A program made the position numbers and the translations under genes. DNA of 64,000 bases. It comes from Verrucomicrobiota bacterium (GTDB lineage: Bacteria > Verrucomicrobiota > Verrucomicrobiia > Opitutales > UBA953). This document shows positions 16,067 through 25,419 of the stretch, one piece after another. The notes under the pieces are model-generated. The model saw only the letters and a list, made by a program, of their open reading frames with translations, ran no database searches and was not told where the DNA came from. The DNA lies in the NCBI GenBank assembly GCA_014193315.1, contig BJHS01000012.1:1-64000 (forward strand). The letters are read 5' to 3'. Numbering within the stretch: the stretch's first letter is position 1; every line of letters begins with the position of its first letter.

Positions 16067-17959
16067 ATGCGCACCTCCTCCCTTTCCCAACCTGTGAGCA
16101 CCTCCCTTCCCTCCGTCGAAGACCATCGCAAGATGCACGTCGTCGTCGTCGGCCACGTCGACCACGGCAAGTCGACCTTCGTCGGCCGCCTCCTGCATGA
16201 CACCGACTCCCTGCCCAACGGCAAGATGGAGCAGGTCCGTAAGAACTGCGCCATCGAAGGCATGGAGTTCGAGTACGCCTTCCTCCTCGATGCGCTGATC
16301 GAAGAGCAGGAACAGAACATCACCATCGACACGACGCGCATCTTCTTCCGCACGAAGCAGCGCGCCTACGCCATCATCGACGCTCCGGGCCACAAGGAGT
16401 TCCTGAAGAACATGGTCACCGGCGCCGCCTCCGCCTCCGCCGCGCTCCTGCTCATCGACGCCAAGGAAGGCGTGATGGACCAGTCCCGCCGCCACGCCTT
16501 CCTCCTCTCCCTCCTGGGCGTGAAGCAGCTCGTCGTCCTGGTGAACAAGATGGACCTCGTCGACCATGCGGAGGCCACCTACCGCAAGATCGTCGTCGAA
16601 TACTCGGCCTTCCTGAAGACCCTCGGCCTGCATGCCGTCCACTTCATCCCCATCGCCGCCAAACACGGCGAGAACGTCGTCGAACGTGCGACCAAGATGC
16701 CCTGGTGGCAGGGCCCGACCGTCACCGAGGCCCTCGATGCGTTCGCCCACGAGGACGACCTCACGGGCCTACCCTTGCGCCTGCCGGTCTCGGACATCTA
16801 CCGCTTTGACCACCGCCGCATCGTGGCCGGACGCGTCGAAGCCGGCGCCATCCGCCCGGGCGACGACCTCATCTTCCAGCCCGGTGGTCGGCGCAGCACC
16901 GTCCGCACGTTCGAAGACTGGCCGGGGCCCGAGTCCCGCTCGGTCGTCGGCACCGGCGGCTCCGCCAGCGTCACGCTTGCCGAGCAGATCTTCGTGGAAC
17001 GCGGCCAGGTCGCGTCCCATCCCTCCAGTCAACCCCGGGTCGGCCGTGAATTCCGCGCCCGCATCTTCTGGTTGGGCAAGGAACCGCTGGTCCCGAACAA
17101 GACCTACCGGTTGCGCCTCCTGACCCAGAACGTCGAAGCGGTCATCGCCAAGATCGAGAAGATCACCGATGCCTCGACGCTCGAATCCATCCAGGCCGAC
17201 AGCGTGCCGCGCGACTCCATCTGCGAGGTCGTCGTCCGCACGACCCGCCCGGTCGCCTTCGATCTCCACCACGAGTGCGCCATCACCGGCCGCTTCGCGC
17301 TCGAGGAATCGGGCCGCATCCATGGCGGCGGCATCATCCTCGAGGCCCGCAGCGAGCACGCCCAGCGCTCCGGCAAGGTCACCTCCGCCGAACGCGCGGC
17401 GCGGTCCGGCCATGCCCCCGCTGTCCTGTGGTTCACCGGTCTCTCGGGTTCCGGGAAGTCGACCATCGCCGAGGCGGTCGAACGTCGCCTCTTCGACGCC
17501 GGGCGTCAGGTCGTCCGCGTCGACGGAGATGACCTCCGCGTCTCGCTCAACCGCGACCTTGGGTTCTCGCAAGCCGATCGCGCCGAAAGCGTCCGCCGGG
17601 CCTCGGGCGTCGCCGGACTCTTCGCCAACGCCGGCAACATCGCGCTCGTCACGCTCATCGCGCCGCTCGCCGCCGACCGCGCCAAGGCTCGGGCCGCCCT
17701 GGCCAACCATGCCTTCGTCGAAGTCTTCGTCGACGCCCCGCTGGACGTCTGCGAGCAACGCGACGTCAAGGGACTCTACGCCAAGGCCCGCCGAGGGGAG
17801 ATCGCCGAATTCACGGGCATCTCCTCCCCGTACGAGGCCCCGGAATCACCGGAAGTGCACATCCGCACCGACCAGGTCAGCACCGAGCAGGCCGTGGAAC
17901 TGGTGCTGAAGGCCCTCGATAAGATCCTCGCCGGTAAGGGCGAAGACTGGGAAGTGTAA
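16067..17959 (+). CDS. cysNC: bifunctional sulfate adenylyltransferase subunit 1 / adenylyl-sulfate kinase (CysN-CysC fusion)
   Basis: 630 residues. The N-terminal GTPase has GHVDHGKS (residues 29-36), [18 protein letters not shown] as switch region, DAPGHKEF (G3) and NKMD (G4), then two beta-barrel domains. The C-terminal domain of about 175 residues is APS kinase with P-loop [15 protein letters not shown] near 455, [16 protein letters not shown] and a late [12 protein letters not shown]. It couples GTP hydrolysis to APS formation and then makes PAPS. PAPS is not needed if CysH uses APS, so PAPS may feed sulfotransferases or a dual-substrate CysH. The GTG 24 bases into the gene is an alternative start. 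Confidence 0.95.
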   Translation: MRTSSLSQPVSTSLPSVEDHRKMHVVVVGHVDHGKSTFVGRLLHDTDSLPNGKMEQVRKNCAIEGMEFEYAFLLDALIEEQEQNITIDTTRIFFRTKQRAYAIIDAPGHKEFLKNMVTGAASASAALLLIDAKEGVMDQSRRHAFLLSLLGVKQLVVLVNKMDLVDHAEATYRKIVVEYSAFLKTLGLHAVHFIPIAAKHGENVVERATKMPWWQGPTVTEALDAFAHEDDLTGLPLRLPVSDIYRFDHRRIVAGRVEAGAIRPGDDLIFQPGGRRSTVRTFEDWPGPESRSVVGTGGSASVTLAEQIFVERGQVASHPSSQPRVGREFRARIFWLGKEPLVPNKTYRLRLLTQNVEAVIAKIEKITDASTLESIQADSVPRDSICEVVVRTTRPVAFDLHHECAITGRFALEESGRIHGGGIILEARSEHAQRSGKVTSAERAARSGHAPAVLWFTGLSGSGKSTIAEAVERRLFDAGRQVVRVDGDDLRVSLNRDLGFSQADRAESVRRASGVAGLFANAGNIALVTLIAPLAADRAKARAALANHAFVEVFVDAPLDVCEQRDVKGLYAKARRGEIAEFTGISSPYEAPESPEVHIRTDQVSTEQAVELVLKALDKILAGKGEDWEV

Positions 17960-18114
17960 GCGCGCAGGCAGGGGGTATGTGGGCAAGGTGACAGGTGGGC
18001 AAGGAAGCGCAGCCAATTCTCGTGAGTCTTGGTTGCCTATCCCTCCCCTGACCTAACCCCTACCCCTAATCTTGCCCCCTTGCCCCAGTGCGCACTTGTC
18101 CCCTATATGGGCGC
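17960..18114. repeat. mirrored G-rich/C-rich intergenic tract (cysNC-sulfatase spacer)
   Basis: The left half (about 17968-18005) is G-rich with runs of GGG/GGGGG separated by short A/T-bearing segments; the right half (about 18040-18110) is C-rich with the reverse pattern (CCTAACCCCTACCCC type). The two halves are imperfect reverse complements, giving a large inverted arrangement. No ORF, RNA gene or clean hairpin explains it. The sulfatase start lies at the right edge. Confidence 0.65.
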
Positions 18115-19533
18115 ATGCGCCTCCCCGCCGCCGCCCTGCTCCTCGCCTGTGTCTCGACCTTCGCCGCCGAGGCCAAGCGCCTGAATGTCCTGCTGCTGGT
18201 GTCCGACGATTGCCGCGCATCGATGGGTTGCTACGGGGGTCCGGCGCTGACGCCCAACCTCGATAAGCTCGCCGCCCAGGGCGTGCGCTTCGACCGCACC
18301 TACTGTCAGTATGCGCTGTGCAACCCGAGTCGGGCGTCCTTTCTCACCGGCCTGCGGCCCGACACGACCAAGGTCCTGGACAACGCGGTGCAGTTCCGGG
18401 CGAACGTGCCCGACGCGGTGACTTTGCCTGAGTTATTCAAGCACCAGGGCTACTCGGTTGCGCGCATCGGCAAACTCTACCACTACGGCGTACCGAAGGA
18501 GATCGGCACCAACGGGCTCGACGACCCGCGCTCCTGGGAGAAGGTCTGGAACCCGCGGGGGCGGGATTGCGATGACGAGGATAAGATCTTCGCGGTCATC
18601 GCGGGCCAAGGGGCCGACGCACCGGCCAGCGTCAAGGTCGGCACCAATAACTACGGGGCGACGCTTTCCTGGTTGGCCGCCGAGGGTACCGACGCCGAGC
18701 AGACGGATGGCAAGATCGCCGCGCAGGCGCAGGCCTTCCTCCGCGAGAAGCGCGCGCAACCCTTCTTCCTCGCCGTGGGATTCTTCCGCCCGCACACGCC
18801 CTACGTCTCACCGAAGGCCTACTTCGACCTCTACCCGAAGGATAAGCTGAGCCTACCCGGCTCGCCCGATCGCGCAGGGCGTCCGACCCAAGCCTACTTC
18901 AGCACCGCGAAAGCCGACTATGGCATGAACGAGCCGCAGAAGCGCTCGGTGATCCAAGCCTACTATGCGGCGCAGAGCTTCATGGATGCGCAGTTAGGAC
19001 TGGTCCTGGCGGAGCTCGAGCAACAGGGCCTAGCCGAGAACACGGTCGTGGTTTTCCTAAGCGACCACGGCTACAACCTAGGCGAACACGGCCTCTGGCA
19101 GAAACGCGCCCTCTTCGACCCGTCGACGCGGGTGCCTTTCATCATCCGGGCCCCTGGTCTCAAAGGCGCGGGCAAGCCTTCACCCGCGGTGACTGAACTC
19201 ATCGATCTCTACCCCACGGTCGCCGACCTGTGCGGCCTCACGCCCCCCAAGACGCTCGAAGGCCGGAGCCTCCGCCCCCTTCTCGATAACCCGTCCGCCC
19301 CTTGGCCGTATGCGGCGTTCACCCAAGTAACCACGGGCGGCAAGAAAGATGCGGGCGGCGGCCGCTCGATTCGCACCGATCGCTTCCGCTACACCGAATG
19401 GAATGAGGGTAAAGGCGGCGCCGAACTCTACGACCACACCAACGATCCGGGCGAGAACCACAACCTCGCCACCGATCCTGCGCAGGCCAAGGTCATCGCG
19501 GAGCTGAGGAAGCGGCTGAGGGAGATGAAATAG
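18115..19533 (+). CDS. exported sulfatase (type I, cysteine-type), iduronate-sulfatase-like
   Basis: 472 residues. A signal peptide (LPAAALLLACVSTFAAEA) precedes LNVLLLVSDDCRASMGCYG with the metal-binding Asp pair. The formylglycine site is CNPSRASFLTG with Cys69, matching the CxPSR consensus. The C-terminal metal site is FLSDHGYNLGEHGLWQKR, and LYDHTNDPGENHNLA ends the domain. Sequence order resembles S1_7-like iduronate-2-sulfatase relatives. The maturation enzyme (FGE or anSME) is not in the window. Start at MRLPAAALL was chosen because the nine upstream codons (from 18088) precede a normal signal. Likely periplasmic, desulfating glycans. Confidence 0.9.
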   Translation: MRLPAAALLLACVSTFAAEAKRLNVLLLVSDDCRASMGCYGGPALTPNLDKLAAQGVRFDRTYCQYALCNPSRASFLTGLRPDTTKVLDNAVQFRANVPDAVTLPELFKHQGYSVARIGKLYHYGVPKEIGTNGLDDPRSWEKVWNPRGRDCDDEDKIFAVIAGQGADAPASVKVGTNNYGATLSWLAAEGTDAEQTDGKIAAQAQAFLREKRAQPFFLAVGFFRPHTPYVSPKAYFDLYPKDKLSLPGSPDRAGRPTQAYFSTAKADYGMNEPQKRSVIQAYYAAQSFMDAQLGLVLAELEQQGLAENTVVVFLSDHGYNLGEHGLWQKRALFDPSTRVPFIIRAPGLKGAGKPSPAVTELIDLYPTVADLCGLTPPKTLEGRSLRPLLDNPSAPWPYAAFTQVTTGGKKDAGGGRSIRTDRFRYTEWNEGKGGAELYDHTNDPGENHNLATDPAQAKVIAELRKRLREMK

Positions 19534-19754
19534 GGAATAGGGACTAGGCTTTAAGGAATAGGTATTGGGTGTTGGGTGTTGGGTGTTGGGTCGGCGCCGA
19601 AGCGCCGGTTCTCCGCGACCATCAATCCCATCTCCAATCCCACTCCCTACTTACTAATACCCGCCCCTACTCCCTTAAACCTATTCCCTATCACCGACTC
19701 CCTATCCGCGCCCTGTCCCTTGCCTTTCCCCTCCGCGTCGGTAACCTCGCACCT
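19534..19754. repeat. mirrored G-rich/C-rich intergenic tract with (GGGTGTT)3GGG
   Basis: A 221-bp spacer. From 19534 to 19590 runs of GG/GGG alternate with 2-6 A/T-rich bases, ending in four GGG tracts with 4-base loops (GGG at 19567, 19574, 19581, 19588), a canonical G-quadruplex pattern. A GC-rich palindromic centre (about 19591-19610, GGCGCCGAAGCGCC) follows, then from 19620 to 19735 the complementary C-rich pattern (CCCTA, CCCAT, CCTAT units). Overall a degenerate inverted array. It separates the sulfatase from azoR. Confidence 0.7.
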
Positions 19755-20360
19755 ATGAAGCTCCTGCACATCGATGCCTCCTCTCGCACGATCCGCTCGG
19801 TGACGCGTAAGCTTTCGGCGGGCTTCATCAACACGCTCCGACTGACCCACCCCAACCTGAAAGTCACGCATCACGACGTGGGGCACCACCCGCCTCCCTT
19901 CATCTCCGACGCCTGGGTCGGTGCCGCCTTCTCCCCGGCGGACCAACATGACCCGGCGATGAAGGGCGTGCTGCACCATTCGGATGAACTGACCGCCGAA
20001 CTCCTCGCCTGCGACCGCCTCTTGATTGCCTCCCCGATGCACAACTTCACCGTCTCGGCCTCCCTCAAGGCCTGGATCGACCAAGTGGTGCGCGCTGACA
20101 TGACCTTCAAGGTGACCGAGGAAGGCGTCGTCCCGCTCCTGCACGGCAAGAAGGCGCTCATCATCACCGCCCGCGGCGGCTTCGTGGCTGGCACCGAGTA
20201 TGACTTTCAAGAACCCTACCTCCGCAAGATCCTCGACTTCATCGGGATCACCGACGTCACGTTCATCCACGCCGAAGGCGTTAATAACGGCGAAGACGCG
20301 CGGGTTGCGGCCATGACCAAGGCGGTGGCCGACCTCACCGGCCTCGCCCCGACGTGGTAG
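19755..20360 (+). CDS. FMN-dependent NADH-azoreductase (AzoR/AcpD family)
   Basis: 201-residue flavodoxin-fold oxidoreductase. Family blocks: MKLLHIDASSRTIRSVTRKLS at the N-terminus (phosphate loop), PMHNFTVSASLKAWIDQVVRA (the family block PMYNF...K.WID), and LHGKKALIITARGGF. These enzymes reduce quinones and azo compounds with NADH; protection against electrophilic quinones is a common role. The ATG at 19755 fits the family start. It is bounded on both sides by the G/C-rich arrays and is convergent with the oxidoreductase gene to its right. Confidence 0.9.
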   Translation: MKLLHIDASSRTIRSVTRKLSAGFINTLRLTHPNLKVTHHDVGHHPPPFISDAWVGAAFSPADQHDPAMKGVLHHSDELTAELLACDRLLIASPMHNFTVSASLKAWIDQVVRADMTFKVTEEGVVPLLHGKKALIITARGGFVAGTEYDFQEPYLRKILDFIGITDVTFIHAEGVNNGEDARVAAMTKAVADLTGLAPTW

Positions 20361-20557
20361 GCAGGATTAGGTGTTAGGGAGTAGGTAACAGGGACTGGGG
20401 AGAACTCGGCGTGAGAGGACAGCGATCAGGGAGTGGGAGACGTGACGAGAGAACAAGGGCCCACCCCTCGTGCCACCGCATACACCCCACCTTCCATCAC
20501 CTACTCCCCATTCCCTACTACCTAAAACCTACCCCCTATTTCCTAATCCCTCCTCCC
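20361..20557. repeat. mirrored G-rich/C-rich intergenic tract between convergent genes
   Basis: G-rich half about 20362-20400 (GGATTAGGTGTTAGGGAGTAGG type), a less ordered centre, and C-rich half about 20480-20556 (CACCTACTCCCCATTCCCTACTACC type). No ORF or terminator-like hairpin with a T-run was found, although the spacer lies between two convergent genes. Same class as the arrays at 17960 and 19534. Confidence 0.65.
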
Positions 20558-21655
20558 TTACGCGTACTTCAGTTCCACCTTCTTACCCGTCTTGATCGAC
20601 TCGTAGATTCCCGCGATGACCACCATGTCGCGGCGACCGAGTTCGCCGGTCACGGTCAGCGGCTGGTCGTCGCGGAAGGCCGCCGCCACACCATCCATGT
20701 GGCGCTGTTGCTGACGGAAAACGCCAAAGTCCAGTTTTCCCTTGGTGGACGTGGAGATATTGAGGTTGCGGTAACTGAAGACCGGGCGCTCGCCCTTAAA
20801 CCAACCCTTGGGGGCCTCGGCGAGGAACTCCGCCCGGTTGGCATTATAACCGGTCCAGACATTGGCCACGGCACCGTTGGCGAAATCGAGGCGGAACTCC
20901 AGCGCCTCTTCGACCTCGGTGAAGAACTCGGGCTGGGTCTTGGGCAGTTCCTTAGCCGTGACGGCCACCGGGTTGGCGTCCGCCGCCATGCAGCACGCAT
21001 GCAAAGAGTAGATGCCCATATCCAGCAACGACCCCCCGCCGGCCAGCTTCTTGTCAATACGCCAAACCTTCCGCCTGAGCGTGAAGCCGTTCGCCGAAGT
21101 CATCTTCATGAACGGGCCGAACTCCTGCGACCGGGCCAGCCGGATGAGCTCCTGATGGTAGGGGTCGTAATGGAGGCGGTACCCGATGGCCAGGCGCTTG
21201 CCGGCCTTCTTGCCGGCGGCGATCATGGCGTCGCATTCGGCGACGGAGGTCGCCATCGGCTTCTCGCAGATGACGTGCTTGCCGGCGCCGAAGGCGGCGA
21301 TGACGTTCTGGGCGTGGATGCCGGGCGGCGTGACCACATAGACCACGTCGATCGCCTTGTTCGCGGCGACCTGATCCCACTGGTCATACGAATAGATATT
21401 GGTTTCGGGGAAGCCGTGCAGCTTGGCGAGCTTCTCGCCCTTGGCGCGCGTGCCGGTGATCGCGGCGACAAGCTTCACGTGCTTGGTCTCGAGCAACGCG
21501 GGCGACAGCTCGCCGTTCGAATAACCGCCCAGGCCGCAGAGGGCGAGCCCGAGAGGCTTGCCGCCGGCTTCGGCCGCGCGTAGCGCGGGGGCGAGGGCAT
21601 AACCGGCGGCGAGGCCGCCGAGGGAACCGAGGAAAGCGCGACGTGTAGGGCTCAT
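20558..21655 (-). CDS. Gfo/Idh/MocA family oxidoreductase with Tat-type signal
   Basis: 365 residues. The N-terminus MSPTRRAFLGSLGGLAAGY has the twin-arginine motif RRAFLG, so folded export is likely. The Rossmann start is LGLALCGLGGYSNGEL, the catalytic-lysine block is HVICEKPMATSVAECD (EKP), and a later GGGSLLDMGIYSLHACC contains the family's structural region. These enzymes oxidise or epimerise sugars and inositol. Start was set at this ATG because the upstream 118 codons are a frame artefact. It is convergent with azoR and is followed (on the same strand, upstream) by the esterase. Confidence 0.88.
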   Translation of the reverse strand: MSPTRRAFLGSLGGLAAGYALAPALRAAEAGGKPLGLALCGLGGYSNGELSPALLETKHVKLVAAITGTRAKGEKLAKLHGFPETNIYSYDQWDQVAANKAIDVVYVVTPPGIHAQNVIAAFGAGKHVICEKPMATSVAECDAMIAAGKKAGKRLAIGYRLHYDPYHQELIRLARSQEFGPFMKMTSANGFTLRRKVWRIDKKLAGGGSLLDMGIYSLHACCMAADANPVAVTAKELPKTQPEFFTEVEEALEFRLDFANGAVANVWTGYNANRAEFLAEAPKGWFKGERPVFSYRNLNISTSTKGKLDFGVFRQQQRHMDGVAAAFRDDQPLTVTGELGRRDMVVIAGIYESIKTGKKVELKYA

Positions 21656-21722
21656 GGGGGTGCCATCGTTTGTATGCCCACGGTCGGAGCGGGCAAGCCC
21701 GATGACACCCCGAGGCCACCGG

Positions 21723-22685
21723 TCACTTGCCGCCATGGACGCCAAACGCCTTGCGATAGAACTCCCAGTTGGCATCACCCAAGGCCTCGAAAACCCTTTC
21801 GGGCTCGTGGCCGACTCCGGGGACGATGGTCCAACCGTGCGGGATCCCGAGGGCTTCGAGATGCCGGTGGAAGGCCTCGTTATTCCCGAAGGTCTCGTCC
21901 TGCTCGCCGATGACCATGCGGACCAGCGATTCCTGCGCGACCTTCTTGGCGTTACGCTCGGCAAGCTTCCGCGGACTGACCTCCAGGAAAGCGGCCTGAT
22001 CACCCCCATAGACGCGCTTCAGGAGTTCCTCGGCCTGCAGCCGGCTCGCCCGCGGCGTGCTGCGGAGTTCGGACTGCAAGGGGCCGGCGCCGGCGAGCGA
22101 GACCGCGCGGAAGAGCTCGGGATACTTGAAGCCCAGCCGGGCGGCTCCGTAACCGCCCATGCTGAAGCCATCGAGCAGCCGGCCCTCCCGCTGCGCGATC
22201 GTCCGGTAAGTCGCGTCCACATGCGGCAGGAGGTCGCGGATGATCATCGATTCGACCGGGGCCGAGCCGTCGGCCCAGTCGACATACATGCCCATTTCGA
22301 GCCCGTTGACGAGGACCACCAGGCAGGGCGGCAGTTTCCCCGCCGCGATGGCCGCGTCAAAACGCCCGGCCACGACGGGGATGCCGGGCAAGCCTCCGCC
22401 CGATCCGTGGAGCCAGTAGACGACGGGGAAGCGGCGGGTCTCGTCGGCATAGGCGGCCGGGCGGTAGAGATGGTAGCTGACGTTTCCTTTCGTCGCGGCG
22501 CTGGCGAAGACATGGTGGGTGACCCGGGGCGCCGGGACGGCGCGGGTCACCCATGCGGGCGCACTTGTCGCCGGCGGCGGCTGACCCGGGACCGACGAGG
22601 TCTCGGGAGGAGGGGTGGGCGCCGCGCACTCGAGCGAGAGGAACGCGGAAAGCAACCTCAGCGGCGCCGGGAAACGCAGGCTCAT
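21723..22685 (-). CDS. exported alpha/beta hydrolase, esterase-D/tributyrin-esterase type
   Basis: 320 residues with an N-terminal hydrophobic segment and a Pro-rich linker (APTPPPETSSVPG). The alpha/beta hydrolase core shows VVYWLHGSGGGLP (oxyanion HG), nucleophile elbow GFSMGGYGAARLG, and the late GVGHEPERVFEAL with the catalytic His. The family (PF00756) includes esterase D, feruloyl esterases and mycolyltransferases. An acyl or feruloyl esterase acting on cell-wall or glycan material is plausible; substrate unknown. It sits 67 bases upstream of the oxidoreductase start on the same strand. Confidence 0.85.
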   Translation of the reverse strand: MSLRFPAPLRLLSAFLSLECAAPTPPPETSSVPGQPPPATSAPAWVTRAVPAPRVTHHVFASAATKGNVSYHLYRPAAYADETRRFPVVYWLHGSGGGLPGIPVVAGRFDAAIAAGKLPPCLVVLVNGLEMGMYVDWADGSAPVESMIIRDLLPHVDATYRTIAQREGRLLDGFSMGGYGAARLGFKYPELFRAVSLAGAGPLQSELRSTPRASRLQAEELLKRVYGGDQAAFLEVSPRKLAERNAKKVAQESLVRMVIGEQDETFGNNEAFHRHLEALGIPHGWTIVPGVGHEPERVFEALGDANWEFYRKAFGVHGGK

Positions 22686-22732
22686 CCTAGGATTAAAACC
22701 GCCCCGACACGAAAGTTGCCGGACCAGCCCTC

Positions 22733-23629
22733 CTACCGCCGGACGAGGAAGACCGCGCCCAGCAGGATTGCCGCGCCCAGCAGGCGACGGGTCATGACCG
22801 CAGGGCCGACCGAGCGCTCGGCGTTGCCGAACCAGTGGCCGACGACCCAGACGAGGGCGACGCTCCAGATGCCCCGAGTGTTGTAAAGAATATTGGTCCG
22901 CGTGACCTCATGGGCGAGCGAGATCGCCAGCACCATGCCGGTGCACTGCAACCAGAGCAGGATACCGCCCGCCAGGGTCCAGAGCAGGACCCGCGGCGGC
23001 AACGCGAGCAACGGTTGCGAGAACTTCGGCACCAGCAGCCAGGAGTAGAACAGCATGGCGCCGAAGGCCAGCGGCGCGAAATGGGGCATCCCCAGCTCGC
23101 CGACCCAGGTCTGCGTGAGGATGTCGGAGGTCGCGAAGAGACCGGCGGCGAGACCGCCGTAGAGCAGGCTGGAGAGCATCCGGGCCCGGTCGGCGCGCCA
23201 CTCGCCGCCCAGCAAGGCCATCGCGACGCAGGTCATGAGGGTGGCGACCCAGAGCGAGGCGGTGAGGGGCTCGCCCAGCACCAGGACGGCGAGGAACGCG
23301 ACGAACAGGACCTTGGCGCCGAGCACCGGGGTCGCCACGGAGACATCGCCGCGGCTGAGCGCCAGGAAGGTGAAGTACTGGCCGGCAAAGAAGACGGCCC
23401 CCACGATCAGGGCGTGCAGCACCGCGACCACGGTGAAGGGACCGCCCTGCCCGTCGTCGAACCACCAGAACAGCTGGAACAGCGCGCCCATGGTCAGGTT
23501 CACCACGAAACCGATCCGCCACGGACCGGCGCCGCCTTCGGTCGCGCGCTTGAGTATGATGGCCGCGACGGCGTAGCCGAAGGCGGACAGCAAGGGCAAG
23601 GCGGTGGCGACGGCGGGCGAAAGGGTCAC
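22733..23629 (-). CDS. EamA/DMT-family transporter
   Basis: 298 residues. About ten hydrophobic helices are visible, starting ALPLLSAFGYAVAAIILKRAT; the second half repeats the EamA unit (ATSDILTQTWVGELG ... LLVPKFSQPLLAL). These permeases export or import small metabolites; the substrate cannot be read. The GTG at 23629 is chosen because a strong GGAGG (complement of 23637-23641) lies 7 bases upstream; a TTG at 23653 would add eight residues but has no comparable signal. Confidence 0.85.
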   Translation of the reverse strand: MTLSPAVATALPLLSAFGYAVAAIILKRATEGGAGPWRIGFVVNLTMGALFQLFWWFDDGQGGPFTVVAVLHALIVGAVFFAGQYFTFLALSRGDVSVATPVLGAKVLFVAFLAVLVLGEPLTASLWVATLMTCVAMALLGGEWRADRARMLSSLLYGGLAAGLFATSDILTQTWVGELGMPHFAPLAFGAMLFYSWLLVPKFSQPLLALPPRVLLWTLAGGILLWLQCTGMVLAISLAHEVTRTNILYNTRGIWSVALVWVVGHWFGNAERSVGPAVMTRRLLGAAILLGAVFLVRR

Positions 23630-23636
23630 GGGAAAG

Positions 23637-23641
23637 CCTCC
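23637..23641 (-). promoter_or_regulatory. Shine-Dalgarno site GGAGG of the EamA transporter
   Basis: GGAGG on the minus strand, 7 bases before the GTG at 23629. One of the few clear ribosome-binding sites in the window; it fixes the start over the upstream TTG. Confidence 0.75.
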
Positions 23642-23677
23642 AGCGGGGAGCAAATCGCCCGGTTTCGCAACCGCGGA

Positions 23678-24982
23678 CTACTCGTGGAAACGGATCCGCG
23701 GCTTCGGGCCGTCCTTGGCCTTGGGCAGGCGCTCCGGGTCCGTCAGGGAAGGCGTCGATTGCAGGTCCGACTTCCCCTTCCACTTGCGCTCGAAGCCGGT
23801 ACTGGCGAGCCGCACCGCGTCGCGACCGAGACGGTGATTGAGGGCGTCGACGGCCTTCATCAAGCGGTCGCGCTGCGGGTCGATCGGCGCGCCGAGGCCC
23901 GGCAGGCCGGGCTGCACGACGGCCGCGGAGGACAACCCCTGCAACAGCACGCCGGCCTTCTTGTACAGGTAGCCGTCGCGGCGGATGCGGGCGAACGCCC
24001 GGCCGGCCGCGGCGCAGATCGCGCGGGCGTCGTCCGTCGGCGGATCGAGCGGCTCCGCCTCGTCGGCGAAATACTGCTCCTGGTCGAGCCGGTGCCGGTT
24101 GGTGCGCAGCATCACTACGACCGTCGCGGCGACCAGGCCGTCCTCGCGTAGTTTCTCGGCGCCACGGGCGGCATGGGCGGCCACGGCCTCCGCGAGCTCG
24201 GCGGCATCGCTCACCGGCCGGCCGAAGGAACGCGAGACCATCACGCTCTGGCGGGGGCCGGCATCCTCGACGATGTCATGACAGGAGATACCGCGGAGTT
24301 CGAGGGCGAGACGTTCGCCGACCACGCCGGCGACACGGCGCACGAAGGCGGGGTCGGCCTGGGCGAGGTCGAGGGCGCTGACGATGCGGTGCGCCCGCAG
24401 GCGCGCGGCGAGACCGGGCCCGACGCCCCAGACGTCCTCGCTGTCGACGCCCCGCAGGAACTCCTCGCGCCCGGCGTCGTCGTACGGGACGACGAGGACG
24501 CCGCCGGAGGCCCGGTCGGACTTCGCGCGCTCGTTGGCGAGCTTGCAGAGGACCTTCGTGGCGCCCATGCCGAGCGAGACCGGGATGCCGGTGGCGCGGA
24601 GCACGGCCTCCTTGATCCGCAGGCCCAAGGCACGGGCCTCGGCCGCCGGCATGTCAGGGAAACCCAGGAAGGCCTCGTCGACGGAGTAGACCTCGATGTC
24701 GCGGGCCTGCTCCGTCAGGGCAGCCATGACGCGCTCCGAGAACTCCCCGTAAACGGCGAAGTTGGAGGAGAAGATGCGCACGCCGTGGGCCTCGCAGGTG
24801 CGGCGCACCTCGAAGTAGGGCGCGCCCATCGCGATGCCGAGGGCCTTCGCCTCCGCGGAGCGCGCGATCACGCAGCCGTCGTTGTTCGAGAGCACCACGA
24901 TCGGCACGTCGCGCAACGACGGGTCCAGCACGCGCTCGCACGAGGCGTAGAAGTTATTGCAGTCGGCGAGCGCGCGGAGCAT
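23678..24982 (-). CDS. umuC: translesion DNA polymerase UmuC
   Basis: 434 residues, Y-family polymerase V catalytic subunit. Motifs: [17 protein letters not shown]-like start ([11 protein letters not shown]), [24 protein letters not shown] (the two carboxylates), and [17 protein letters not shown]. The little-finger region follows, ending IRFHE, with the helix-hairpin-helix block [14 protein letters not shown]. It works with UmuD in SOS mutagenesis. The start is 4 bases after the umuD stop, confirming the operon. Transcription is probably controlled by the LexA-like box before umuD. Confidence 0.93.
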   Translation of the reverse strand: MLRALADCNNFYASCERVLDPSLRDVPIVVLSNNDGCVIARSAEAKALGIAMGAPYFEVRRTCEAHGVRIFSSNFAVYGEFSERVMAALTEQARDIEVYSVDEAFLGFPDMPAAEARALGLRIKEAVLRATGIPVSLGMGATKVLCKLANERAKSDRASGGVLVVPYDDAGREEFLRGVDSEDVWGVGPGLAARLRAHRIVSALDLAQADPAFVRRVAGVVGERLALELRGISCHDIVEDAGPRQSVMVSRSFGRPVSDAAELAEAVAAHAARGAEKLREDGLVAATVVVMLRTNRHRLDQEQYFADEAEPLDPPTDDARAICAAAGRAFARIRRDGYLYKKAGVLLQGLSSAAVVQPGLPGLGAPIDPQRDRLMKAVDALNHRLGRDAVRLASTGFERKWKGKSDLQSTPSLTDPERLPKAKDGPKPRIRFHE

Positions 24983-24986
24983 CGGG

Positions 24987-25418
24987 TCAGCAGCGGCGGA
25001 CCACCGCCACCACGGTGCCCCAGATTCGGAATTCGCCGGCGAAAGGCAACGGTCCCTTGGGCCAGCCGGGCCCGTCGGCGCGCAGGCACCAGGCACCGTC
25101 GGCGCCGCGCTCGAGCCGCTTCACGGTGAACTCGCCCTCGAGCTCCGCCACGACCACCGCGCCCGGCCGCGCCGGCGCCGCCTTATCGACCACGATCAGG
25201 TCGCCCGACAGTATGCCCGCGCCCGCCATCGAATCGCCCTCCACCCGCAGGAAGAAGGTCGAGACCGGGTTACGGATGAGGTGCTCGTTCAGGTCGAGCC
25301 GCCGCTCCATATGATCGTCGGCCGGCGAGGGGAAACCCGCCATCGCCCGGCTCTCCAGGAGGGGGAGCGGACGGAAGAGGCGGACTTCGCATCCGATCGA
25401 CTGGGTCACATCCAGCAT
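24987..25418 (-). CDS. umuD: UmuD-type SOS mutagenesis protein (S24 peptidase fold)
   Basis: 143 residues. Self-cleavage site AMAGFPSP (Ala27-Gly28), catalytic Ser63 in [10 protein letters not shown] and Lys100 in EFTVKRLER match E. coli UmuD (24/25, 60 and 97) with a constant offset of three. There is no DNA-binding domain, so it is UmuD, not LexA. The start is fixed because the in-frame stop TGA lies only a few codons upstream of ATG. The start codon abuts the LexA-like palindrome at 25420-25433, so the transcript has little or no leader. Confidence 0.93.
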   Translation of the reverse strand: MLDVTQSIGCEVRLFRPLPLLESRAMAGFPSPADDHMERRLDLNEHLIRNPVSTFFLRVEGDSMAGAGILSGDLIVVDKAAPARPGAVVVAELEGEFTVKRLERGADGAWCLRADGPGWPKGPLPFAGEFRIWGTVVAVVRRC

Positions 25419-25419
25419 A

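Noticed and set aside
15854-16750. Minus-strand frame opposite cysD/cysNC
   Set aside because: Antisense shadow of the GTPase domain.
17960-20557. The G/C arrays as a CRISPR array, telomere repeat or set of terminators
   Set aside because: Units are not equal in length or sequence, no spacer/repeat alternation or cas genes; no T-run hairpins; internal in a chromosome-like context.
24987-25418. LexA rather than UmuD
   Set aside because: No winged-helix DNA-binding domain before the cleavage site; only 27 residues precede it, and umuC follows.
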